From: Clostridia bacterium
GTDB taxonomy: Bacteria > Bacillota > Clostridia > Oscillospirales > UBA644
DNA length: 64,000 nucleotides
Assembly: GCA_017621705.1 (NCBI GenBank)
Contig: JAGASR010000034.1
Location: 1-64,000 of the forward strand
Reading direction: 5' to 3'
The translations under genes and the position numbers were made by a program. Positions 42,541-50,255 of this stretch are shown here, piece by piece. The notes under the pieces are model-generated. The model made no database searches. It saw only the letters and a list, made by a program, of their open reading frames with translations, and was not told the DNA's origin. How positions within the stretch are numbered: the stretch's first letter is position 1; the number at the start of each line of letters is the position of its first letter.

Positions 42541-43355
42541 GTTTTTTTATCAAACACTCTCACGTAATCGACAACAAACGTATCTCCGATAGCGTCGAAT
42601 GCCTCCTTACAGGGAACGTGGGGCTCATGACGGTAGCCCATAACCTCTGTTGAAATCAAAATAAATTCGGTAACGTCTGACGGATTTTTATCTGTTTTGC
42701 CCGTTTCATTGCCGTCAATGTAGAATGTGTAGCCGTTTTCGTCCCAAAGGACACCGAAACGGTGGAAGACCTCTTTATCAAGGGACCTGTTTTCGCCTGT
42801 GCCGAAGCTCTGTTTATCAAGACCGTAGCCGCCTGAATGTACACAATGAGTAATGATATCGCCGGGAGCAAAGCTTTCCATTATGTCTATCTCGGTGCCT
42901 GTTCTGCGGGAATCGAGAGACGCGCCGATAGTTGGCGACTGTATCCAGAAAGCACTCCACCAGCCGGGCTTTTGCTGAAGACGGCAACGGCATTCATAAT
43001 AACCATAGGAATGTAAATATTTAGATTCATGAAGCTTGCCGATATTCCACTGCAAGTCCTCGCCGAAGCACGTTGTTTTAACAACAGGCTCATCCATGAA
43101 ATTATAGCCCGTCTGAAGCTGAGAGCTTACAGGCATACCGTTTTCTTCGATAAGAGTGAAAACAACATTACTGTTTCCATCGAGAGAAACGCCTTTATCG
43201 GTCCATGCAGGCCATTTTTTACCCATCATAGCCATGCGGAAATCCCATTTTGAGGTATCAAGCTCAGTCCCGTCAAATTCGTCAGACCAAACAAGCTCCC
43301 AATCACCGTCAGGAAGAAAACTTGGTTCGTGACCGTTAACATCGTACTGTTTCAT
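42534..43355 (-). CDS. Glycoside hydrolase family 16 protein, no signal peptide
   Basis: 273 residues, beta-jelly-roll with the GH16 catalytic motif EIDIME in GTEIDIMESF (nucleophile Glu and acid/base Glu). WWSAFWIQSP and YGYYECRCRL are also typical. GH16 enzymes cut beta-1,3/1,4-glucans or galactans. No export signal is visible, which is unusual for GH16. The C-terminus FDKKTK ends within repeat array 10. Confidence 0.9.
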   Translation of the reverse strand: MKQYDVNGHEPSFLPDGDWELVWSDEFDGTELDTSKWDFRMAMMGKKWPAWTDKGVSLDGNSNVVFTLIEENGMPVSSQLQTGYNFMDEPVVKTTCFGEDLQWNIGKLHESKYLHSYGYYECRCRLQQKPGWWSAFWIQSPTIGASLDSRRTGTEIDIMESFAPGDIITHCVHSGGYGLDKQSFGTGENRSLDKEVFHRFGVLWDENGYTFYIDGNETGKTDKNPSDVTEFILISTEVMGYRHEPHVPCKEAFDAIGDTFVVDYVRVFDKKTK

Positions 43356-43393
43356 AGTTAGATTCCTTTTCTTTCACAGTTTATCTAACTAAA

Positions 43394-43422
43394 AGTATAT
43401 CATATAAAAGATTGAATGTCAA
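43394..43422 (-). promoter_or_regulatory. Promoter of the GH16 gene
   Basis: Minus strand TTGACA (43422-43417), TATACT (43399-43394), 17-base spacer. Confidence 0.82.
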
Positions 43423-43515
43423 GTAATTGAGTAACAGAATATCTTAACTCACAGTTCACCTATTCGCAAAAAACGACAAGAAACAATTTATTTCTTAACA
43501 ATTTGCAAACCGCTC

Positions 43516-43544
43516 TTGATTTTTGGAGTATCTTATATTATAAT
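43516..43544 (+). promoter_or_regulatory. Promoter of the PRPP synthetase gene
   Basis: TTGATT 43516-43521, TATAAT 43539-43544, 17-base spacer; leader of about 60 bases. Confidence 0.82.
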
Positions 43545-43612
43545 AACTATCAGGATAATTAAGATCCGGTAAAGAAGAGAAGGATTTTTGAATTTTCGGA
43601 GGTAAACTGAAC

Positions 43613-44827
43613 ATGAACGGTCAGCCGATATCTATGTTTGATTTTCAGAACAACTATTTCCCGATTGGAATAATCGCAATGGAGAGCGCTCGCGAGCTTG
43701 CTAAATTGATTGATGAGCATCTCATGTCTTGGTACTATGAAGAGCATCCCGAAGCAAAAGACAAGGAAGATGCAAGAAAGTCCCTTATCATAAAATCGTC
43801 ATGCCCCAGATTTAATACCGGCGACGCTAAAGCGGTTCTCGGTGAAACTGTAAGAGGATACGATATTTATATCGTTACCGACGTTGGAAATTATAATTGC
43901 ACATATACGATGTACGGCAAAGAAGTAATGATGTCTCCCGACGATCATTATCAGGATCTCAAGCGTGTTATCTCCGCAATCAGCGGTAAAGCGCAGAGAA
44001 TCACCGTTATTATGCCTACCCTTTACGGCGGCAGACAGCACAAGAGAAGCTCCAGAGAATCTCTCGACGCTGCGCACGCACTTCAGGAACTTCAGGCAAT
44101 GGGCGTTTCGAATATTCTTACTTTTGACGCTCACGACCCCAGAGTTCAGAACGCTACCCCCCTCATGGGCTTTGACAACGCTATGCCCAACTATCAGGTA
44201 CTCAAAGCTCTTTTCAAAAAAGTACCCGATCTTAAAATAGATAAAGATCACCTCATGATCGTTTCTCCCGACGAAGGTGCGATGAACAGAAACATTTTCT
44301 ACTCCTCCATGATGGGTCTCGATCTCGGTATGTTCTACAAACGCCGCGACTTTACCCGTATTGTCAACGGCCGTAACCCGATCATCGCTCACGAATATCT
44401 CGGCGCCGCAATCGAAGGCAAAGACGTATTCGTTTCCGACGATATCGTAGCATCCGGCGACTCGCTTTTAAGCCTTGCATACGACCTCAAAAAAGAAGGC
44501 GCAAAGAGGATTTATCTTTCCGCAACTTATGCGCTCTTTACGGAAGGCATCGAAAGATTCCACAAGGCTTATGCAGAAGGTATGTTTGACGGTCTTCTTG
44601 CGACCAACCTTACCTATCAGAGCCCCGAAATGCTCAATGCTCCGTGGTTTATCAACGTTGACGTTTCGAAATACGTTGCATACTTCATCCTTGCATCGCA
44701 TCAGCACAGATCCGTCACAACGATCCTCAACTCTCACGAAAAGATCCAGAAGCTTATCGAGAAGTACGTTGCTGAGCAGAAAGAAAGAAACGAAGACGAA
44801 GAATGCACACTTTTTTCGCAGTCATAA
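43613..44827 (+). CDS. prs: Ribose-phosphate pyrophosphokinase (long form)
   Basis: 404 residues, longer than the usual 310-320. It makes PRPP from ribose-5-phosphate and ATP. Seen: MPTLYGGRQHKR (flexible loop region), LTFDAHDPRVQNA, and the PRPP-binding motif DDIVASGDSLLSLA. The N-terminal 80 residues differ from classical Prs, matching the long clostridial group. CGGAGGT lies nine bases before the ATG. It overlaps the next gene by 25 bases. Confidence 0.9.
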   Translation: MNGQPISMFDFQNNYFPIGIIAMESARELAKLIDEHLMSWYYEEHPEAKDKEDARKSLIIKSSCPRFNTGDAKAVLGETVRGYDIYIVTDVGNYNCTYTMYGKEVMMSPDDHYQDLKRVISAISGKAQRITVIMPTLYGGRQHKRSSRESLDAAHALQELQAMGVSNILTFDAHDPRVQNATPLMGFDNAMPNYQVLKALFKKVPDLKIDKDHLMIVSPDEGAMNRNIFYSSMMGLDLGMFYKRRDFTRIVNGRNPIIAHEYLGAAIEGKDVFVSDDIVASGDSLLSLAYDLKKEGAKRIYLSATYALFTEGIERFHKAYAEGMFDGLLATNLTYQSPEMLNAPWFINVDVSKYVAYFILASHQHRSVTTILNSHEKIQKLIEKYVAEQKERNEDEECTLFSQS

Positions 44828-45372
44828 ACAGAATGAAATATATCGCGCGGTGGGGGCTTATGCGAAATGTCGAGCCGGAAAATATCCAACAGCACTCGCA
44901 TGAGACCGCCGTGCTTGCGCACGCTTTGGCGCTTATAGCTAACGAACGGTTTTCCGCAGGCATCAATGCCGAGCGGGCGGCCGTTCTTGCGCTATATCAT
45001 GACGCTTCGGAGATCGTCACGGGAGATATGCCGACTCCTATAAAATACGGTTCTCCCATTCTCCGCAAGAGCTATGCGCAGATCGAAGAGCAGGCAAAAA
45101 AGATACTTATCAAACGTCTGCCCGAATATCTTCAGCCGCAATATGAAAAGATCCTCGACTCCGAGTCGGCTCCCGAATGGCCGTACGTAAAAGCCGCGGA
45201 CACTCTTTCTGCGTATATCAAATGCGTAAGCGAGATAAATGCAGGCAATAAAGAATTTATAACGGCGGAAAAGAAGCTCTATAAAAAGCTCGAAGAATAT
45301 CCTCTTCCTGCATTGAAAATCTTTATGGAAGAATTTTTGCCGGCTTATTCGCAGACGTTGGACGACCAGTAA
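44803..45372 (+). CDS. yfbR: YfbR-like HD-domain 5'-deoxynucleotidase
   Basis: 189 residues with HD-fold metal residues in QHSHETAVLAH and LYHDASEIVTGD. YfbR removes phosphate from deoxynucleoside 5'-monophosphates. Its start lies inside the end of prs, so the two nucleotide genes are coupled. N-terminal residues MHTFFAVINRMKY are accepted because the first conserved segment begins just after. Confidence 0.88.
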   Translation: MHTFFAVINRMKYIARWGLMRNVEPENIQQHSHETAVLAHALALIANERFSAGINAERAAVLALYHDASEIVTGDMPTPIKYGSPILRKSYAQIEEQAKKILIKRLPEYLQPQYEKILDSESAPEWPYVKAADTLSAYIKCVSEINAGNKEFITAEKKLYKKLEEYPLPALKIFMEEFLPAYSQTLDDQ

Positions 45373-45404
45373 TTCTATAATTATTTTCTTTCTTTCGAAA
45401 AATC

Positions 45405-45470
45405 AGCAGAAAAAAGCTCCGAAAAAATTTCAGAGCAGAAAAAAGCTCCGAAAAAATTTCGGAGCTTTTT
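45405..45470 (+). terminator. Terminator with a tandemly duplicated half
   Basis: A 29-bp unit beginning AGCAGAAAAAAGCTCCG occurs twice in tandem (45405-45433 and 45434-45462) with one base difference. The second copy forms the stem GCTCCGAAA / TTTCGGAGC followed by TTTTT; the first copy has the left half only, with TTTCAGAGC as an imperfect partner. Confidence 0.82.
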
Positions 45471-45541
45471 GGGTAATCAGCAATTACAGAAAGGAGGAAA
45501 ATGAAAAAAATTTATGAAAAAAAGGGAATAGGCTTTAATGA

Positions 45542-45970
45542 TTATTCGTCTCCGAGATTGTTATAAAGACGGAGAGAATCGTTGAGTTTATCGGCATTTT
45601 TCTTATCGGTCCAGGAAAGATAGATAGTTGCGGGGACTGCGGCGATAAGACAGCCGACGATGCCGCCGATAAGAACGGGCAGGGTAGTTATTATGCCCAT
45701 GATCCACGACGAACCCATTAAAACGACGATCAGAACGACGAAAAAGGATATCCGTTTAAGCAAAAGCTTCTCTCTGAAAACGGGGATCCAGTCGAATATC
45801 GCATCGATCGCGGTGAGGAGTGCGGAAAAAAGAACCGCCCACCAGAGCATTGTATAGTCTTTTTGAGGGATGAGCTGATCGAAAACGAGGATGGGTACTA
45901 TCATTATACCCAAAATAAAAAATAATGTGCGGAAAAACAACTTGAGTTTTTCAAATATATTCTTTTTCAC
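45542..45970 (-). CDS. DUF3021 membrane protein
   Basis: 142 residues with four membrane helices (for example LFFRTLFFILGIMIVPILVF and IISFFVVLIVVL-type segments) and a short cytoplasmic tail. In several Bacillota such a protein is encoded just after a LytTR regulator and holds it inactive. It starts three bases after the LytTR gene stop. Confidence 0.82.
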   Translation of the reverse strand: MKKNIFEKLKLFFRTLFFILGIMIVPILVFDQLIPQKDYTMLWWAVLFSALLTAIDAIFDWIPVFREKLLLKRISFFVVLIVVLMGSSWIMGIITTLPVLIGGIVGCLIAAVPATIYLSWTDKKNADKLNDSLRLYNNLGDE

Positions 45971-45973
45971 TTC

Positions 45974-46420
45974 TCAATTGCCCCCGACACCGAGTTTTTC
46001 ACGAATTGCCGCCACATACTGACGGGAAATGATGATCTTTTCTTTATTTACGAGTTGTGCGATAAGCCTTCCGTTCGTTTCGGTCTGGATGCTGGCGACT
46101 TTTCTAAGGTTAACGATAAAACTTTTACTTACGCGGACGAAAGACGAATTGCTGAACTTTTCTTCGACTTCGTAAAGACGGAGGTTCGTTTCGTAGACGT
46201 CATCTGCGGTATAGAAGAATAATTTGTTGTCTGTTGTTTCGAAATAAAAAATATCCGAAAGGCTTATAAAATGCGTTGCGTTATCTTTTTTGCCGCTTAT
46301 CGTGTTGGCAAAAAGGCGGATGGAGGCGATGAGCTTCTCGAGCTCCGGATCGACGGCACTGCATTTGATCGTGATCTCGGGTTCTTTGAAGTTATCGTTC
46401 TGTTCGATATGGATCTTCAA
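45974..46420 (-). CDS. LytTR-domain transcriptional regulator
   Basis: 148 residues: a short N-terminal helix region (about 1-45) and a C-terminal LytTR DNA-binding domain with FISLSDIFYFETTDNKLFFY, RVSKSFIVNLRKVASI and SRQYVAAIREKLG. No receiver domain, so the signal probably comes from the DUF3021 partner. A TTG start at 46420 is preferred because GGAGGAGG lies seven bases before it; the frame upstream crosses the promoter. Confidence 0.88.
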   Translation of the reverse strand: MKIHIEQNDNFKEPEITIKCSAVDPELEKLIASIRLFANTISGKKDNATHFISLSDIFYFETTDNKLFFYTADDVYETNLRLYEVEEKFSNSSFVRVSKSFIVNLRKVASIQTETNGRLIAQLVNKEKIIISRQYVAAIREKLGVGGN

Positions 46421-46448
46421 TGCCGTTCCTCCTCCGTTTTGTGAATTC

Positions 46449-46477
46449 AGTATAAACCATAATTGATTTTTCGTCAA
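46449..46477 (-). promoter_or_regulatory. Promoter of the LytTR-DUF3021 operon
   Basis: Minus strand TTGACG (46477-46472), TATACT (46454-46449), 17-base spacer. Confidence 0.82.
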
Positions 46478-46488
46478 CCCCTTTTCGG

Positions 46489-46519
46489 GTAAGTTGCATT
46501 TTAAAGGACGTAAGTTGCA
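46489..46519. promoter_or_regulatory. Two-turn direct repeat, probable LytTR binding site
   Basis: GTAAGTTGCA occurs at 46489-46498 and 46510-46519, 21 bp apart (two helical turns). It ends about 11 bp upstream of the -35 of the LytTR operon, where an activator would bind, and lies 28 bp before the divergent helicase gene. Confidence 0.75.
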
Positions 46520-46546
46520 GAAAATAATAAGTAAAGGAGAGCCAAA

Positions 46547-48976
46547 ATGCCCGAATATACAGTTTCCGTGCGAAACATAGTTGAATTTATCCTGCGCCGC
46601 GGCGATATAGACAGCGCCGCCGTTTCGTCGTCTTCGGATATGGCTCTCGGAACGCGCATTCACCGTAAACTCCAGAAAAAAGAGCAGGAGATCTGCGATT
46701 ACACGCCCGAAGTCCGTCTTTTTCATGTTTTCGATATTGACGGAATGACGATAAAAGTCCAGGGAATTGCCGACGGCATCATAAAAAGCGACGGCGGTTT
46801 TACGGTCGATGAGATCAAATCGACTTCCTATCCGCTTGAGGCGATAAACGAAGATTTTTCGTATCTTCATCAGGCGCAGGCGGATTTTTACGCATATTTT
46901 ATCTGTAAAAACGAAAATTGTGACCGCATTTCGACCCGTCTTACGTATTGCGATACAGATACCGAGCAGATACGTCGCATAGTGTCCGAAAAAACGCTTT
47001 CTGAGCTTGAGCCGTTCGTTTTATCGGTCGTTGAAAAATACGCAAAATGGACCCGTTTTAAGAGCGAGCACGATAAGGTGCGGGATCTTTCGTTGACGTC
47101 GCTTCGCTTCCCGTTCGAGAAGTTCCGTCCTGGCCAGCGCGAGGCTGCGGCGCATATTTACAAAGCGGTAAAGGACGGGGGCACGCTCTTCGTTCAGGCG
47201 CCGACGGGAATAGGCAAGACTGTTTCGGCGCTCTTTCCGACCGTAAAAGCGATGGGGGAGGAGCATTGCGAAAAGATATTTTATCTTACGGCAAAGACGA
47301 CGACCGCAAAAGCTGCAGAAAATGCGCTACTTTTGATGAAAGATAAAGGGCTGATCTTAAAATCCGTCAGCATAACGTCAAAAGAAAAGATCTGCGAATA
47401 CGAAAAGCAGTGCACGCCCGAAAAATGCCCGTTCGCAAAAGGTCATTTCGACAGAATAAACGATGCGGTATTCGATCTGATCTCTTCGGAAGAAATAATA
47501 ACGAAGCAGACTGTCCTCGAATACTCGAAAAAGCACTCCGTCTGCCCTTTTGAGCTGACTCTCGATGCATCCGACTGGTGCGATGCGATAATAGGGGATT
47601 TCAATTACGCTTTTGACCCGAGGGCAAGTCTCAAGCGCTATTTTGAGCAGGGCGGCGAATACGTTCTTTTATGCGACGAGGCGCACAATCTTGCCGAAAG
47701 AGGCAGGGAAATGTTCTCTGCGCAGATAAGCAAAAGAGCGGTTCTCGATTCGCTAAAAGAGCTTAAAAATATTGATTTTTCGGAGAAAAAAGAGCTTAAT
47801 AAGCGCCTCAAACGCCTAAATACGATGCTTCTTGAATATCAAAAGAAGTTAAAAGAAAATCCCGTTCTTACCGAAAACTCCGTTATAGAAAAACCGACTG
47901 CTTTTTATGAAGCCGTATTCACTTTCTGTGATAAATATTCCGCATACCTTGCCGAAAAAAAGGACAGCAAGACGAAGCTTTTCATCGAAGATAAGGCAGA
48001 CGGCGGCGAAAAAGAATCGCTGAATTTATATTTCGACTGCCTTGCGTTTTTATCCGTTTTTGAGAACGCAGGAGATGAATACGTTTATTTTGCCTCAAAT
48101 GAGGGCGGAGATACGAGGGTAAAACTTTTCTGCGTTGATCCGTCGAGACTTATTTCCGAAACGTGCGACAAATGCAAAGCGATAGTTTATTTTTCGGCGA
48201 CGCTTTTACCGTCAGACTATTATTTAAAGATGCTCGGCGGAAAAGACAGAGAAAAAACCGAGCCGAAATTTATCCGTCTGCCATCCCCGTTTCCGCGCAA
48301 AAACCTGATGATTTCAATATATTCCTCGATCTCGACACGTTATAACGACCGAGAAAAAAGTCTCGGAACGGCGGTTGATATAATCGCCGCAACCGTTGAA
48401 AAAACGGGAAATTACATCGCATTTTTCCCGTCGTTTGCGTATATGCAGAAGACTTACGAAGCGTTCAGAGAAAAATATCCCGAAACAGAAACGCTCATTC
48501 AGCAACGAGATATGACCGAAGACGAGCGTACGGAATTTCTCGACAGATTTATCGAGCATCCGACAAAAACGCTTGTCGCATTCGCCGTCATGGGCGGCAT
48601 CTTTTCGGAGGGAGTCGATCTTGTCGGGACAAGGCTTTCGGGCGTTATTTTGATCGGCACGGGACTTCCGCAGGTCTGCTTTGAAAGGGACGTCATACGC
48701 GATCATTTCGACAAAACGACGGGGAAGGGTTTTCTGTATTCATACGAATATCCCGGTTTTAACCGTGTTCTGCAGGCGGCAGGACGGGTAATTCGGAGCG
48801 AGACGGATATCGGAACGGTGATCCTTGCCGACGATCGGTGGTCGAGAGAGGAATACAGAAAGCTCTTTCCGCCCGAATGGTTCGGGGAGGGGTTCGAGTA
48901 TATGTTCAGCGTAAAAGCATTGAAAGAAAAGCTCGAAAAATTCTGGGATAAAGACGAAAACAAAGCCGAAAATTAA
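46547..48976 (+). CDS. PD-(D/E)XK nuclease-Rad3/XPD helicase fusion
   Basis: 809 residues. The N-terminal ~190 residues resemble a RecB/Cas4-like nuclease (GIADGIIKSDGGFTVDEIKST with GxxD and ExK). The rest is a DinG/XPD-type superfamily 2 helicase: Q-motif FRPGQREAAA, Walker A APTGIGKTVS, four Cys for a 4Fe-4S cluster (CEYEKQC, CPFAKG, CPFEL), DEAH box LLCDEAHN and motif VI QAAGRVIRS. It should act on damaged or branched DNA. AAGGAG lies eight bases before the ATG; it shares its upstream region with the LytTR operon. Confidence 0.88.
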   Translation: MPEYTVSVRNIVEFILRRGDIDSAAVSSSSDMALGTRIHRKLQKKEQEICDYTPEVRLFHVFDIDGMTIKVQGIADGIIKSDGGFTVDEIKSTSYPLEAINEDFSYLHQAQADFYAYFICKNENCDRISTRLTYCDTDTEQIRRIVSEKTLSELEPFVLSVVEKYAKWTRFKSEHDKVRDLSLTSLRFPFEKFRPGQREAAAHIYKAVKDGGTLFVQAPTGIGKTVSALFPTVKAMGEEHCEKIFYLTAKTTTAKAAENALLLMKDKGLILKSVSITSKEKICEYEKQCTPEKCPFAKGHFDRINDAVFDLISSEEIITKQTVLEYSKKHSVCPFELTLDASDWCDAIIGDFNYAFDPRASLKRYFEQGGEYVLLCDEAHNLAERGREMFSAQISKRAVLDSLKELKNIDFSEKKELNKRLKRLNTMLLEYQKKLKENPVLTENSVIEKPTAFYEAVFTFCDKYSAYLAEKKDSKTKLFIEDKADGGEKESLNLYFDCLAFLSVFENAGDEYVYFASNEGGDTRVKLFCVDPSRLISETCDKCKAIVYFSATLLPSDYYLKMLGGKDREKTEPKFIRLPSPFPRKNLMISIYSSISTRYNDREKSLGTAVDIIAATVEKTGNYIAFFPSFAYMQKTYEAFREKYPETETLIQQRDMTEDERTEFLDRFIEHPTKTLVAFAVMGGIFSEGVDLVGTRLSGVILIGTGLPQVCFERDVIRDHFDKTTGKGFLYSYEYPGFNRVLQAAGRVIRSETDIGTVILADDRWSREEYRKLFPPEWFGEGFEYMFSVKALKEKLEKFWDKDENKAEN

Positions 48977-48980
48977 TTAA

Positions 48981-49019
48981 AGGAGAAGATGCGGTCAGAC
49001 GTATCTTCTCCCTTATTTT
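48981..49019 (+). terminator. Terminator between the helicase and GH18 genes
   Basis: GGAGAAGAT (48982-48990) pairs with ATCTTCTCC (49003-49011), then CTTATTTT. Confidence 0.85.
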
Positions 49020-49056
49020 ATGATTATCTTACGATTAAAGTCAAACCGAGTTATTA

Positions 49057-50094
49057 TTAATCAGCGAGACCCTTGCCGATAGTTGCGAGGAGTTTTCTTG
49101 TTTCGTCGCAGCTGTGTTCCCAATACATTATGCCGAGAATGCCTTTTTTCTTGATATATTCGCATTTTTCGGCGATGCTCTGCTCGTCTTCGTAGGTGAT
49201 AAAATCGGTGCCGTTGAAGAGCCAGGGAGATTTTGCGGTATCGTCCCAGTAGCGTGTCCAGCCGTTTTTGTCGATATAATTATCGTGAAGATCGGTAAAA
49301 CCGGGACCGTAGAGGTTAAGAACCTCTGCAGGCTGATGCAGACCGTTATTTTTATTTTCAACGCCGTTGAAACGTCTCGAATAGAACGCCGCACCGTATA
49401 CCATTTTATCATACGGCAGGCCTTTTTCGTGGAAATATTCGACAGTCGAAGCGCCGCCCCATGCAAAGCGGGGATCGTCCGAATCGGGATCATAAACATT
49501 TGTATGGTGACCTGTATAGCCGTCAAACTTCGCAAGGTCGTACGTCATAAGAGAGACGAAGTCGAGAATTTCATTGATAACAGGGAGATGGCAGGACTGA
49601 TCGGGGAAATATTTGCCTGCGCCGGCAGCGATCGTGAGGATACATCTGCCGCCGTCGAAAGCCTTGCAGTTATCAAGTTCTTCACGCAAATATGCGAGCA
49701 TACGGGTGAAGTTTTCTCTGTCTTCGGGGATAGCGGTGATGCCTGCTTCATCGATCGCGGGATACTCCCAGTCGATATCGATACCGTCAAGGCAGAATTC
49801 GCGCTGGATTTCAGCGGCAGACTGTGCGAAAAGACGGCAGCCCTCGTCTGTTGAAGCAGCTTCCGAAAAACCGCCTGCGCCCCAACCGCCGACGGAGAGG
49901 ACGATCTTGATCTTGGGCTTGATCTTTCTGATTCTGTCGAGCTCGACGAAATACTGTTTATTATGATCAACGGTTATGCGGCCGTCTTTAACGAGGCCGA
50001 AAGCAATATTTATATGAGTGAGGATCCTGAGGTCTTCTTCCGTCACCTTGGGAAGATACGGAGCGTAAACATACGCAGCTCTGATAAATGCCAT
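49057..50094 (-). CDS. Glycoside hydrolase family 18 (chitinase-like), no signal peptide
   Basis: 345 residues, one TIM barrel with KIVLSVGGWGAGGF and the catalytic DGIDIDWEYP (DxxDxDxE, Glu is the acid). Such enzymes cut chitin, chitooligosaccharides or peptidoglycan-like sugars. It starts MAFIRAAYVY with no export signal. Monocistronic on the minus strand. Confidence 0.9.
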   Translation of the reverse strand: MAFIRAAYVYAPYLPKVTEEDLRILTHINIAFGLVKDGRITVDHNKQYFVELDRIRKIKPKIKIVLSVGGWGAGGFSEAASTDEGCRLFAQSAAEIQREFCLDGIDIDWEYPAIDEAGITAIPEDRENFTRMLAYLREELDNCKAFDGGRCILTIAAGAGKYFPDQSCHLPVINEILDFVSLMTYDLAKFDGYTGHHTNVYDPDSDDPRFAWGGASTVEYFHEKGLPYDKMVYGAAFYSRRFNGVENKNNGLHQPAEVLNLYGPGFTDLHDNYIDKNGWTRYWDDTAKSPWLFNGTDFITYEDEQSIAEKCEYIKKKGILGIMYWEHSCDETRKLLATIGKGLAD

Positions 50095-50186
50095 AAGAAT
50101 TCTCCTTTTTAAAAGGTCATTTTTTTAATTTTAACATAAAACAGCAAAAAAAGCAATAGAAAAAGCGAATTTTTTTATTTTATTAT

Positions 50187-50215
50187 TGAATCTTTCCGAT
50201 AAATATGTTATACTA
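50187..50215 (+). promoter_or_regulatory. Promoter of the TIM-barrel lipoprotein gene
   Basis: TTGAAT 50187-50192, TATACT 50210-50215, 17-base spacer. Confidence 0.8.
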
Positions 50216-50255
50216 TTAAAAACACACAAAAACCTTGCTTCAAAGGAGATCAACA

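Noticed and set aside
45501-45566. A 21-codon open frame after a good AGGAGG
   Set aside because: Spacing is only three bases, it overlaps the end of the DUF3021 gene on the other strand, and the sequence is mostly Lys codons.
46421-46870. N-terminal extension of the LytTR gene
   Set aside because: The extension crosses the consensus promoter and the direct repeats and is antisense to the helicase start.
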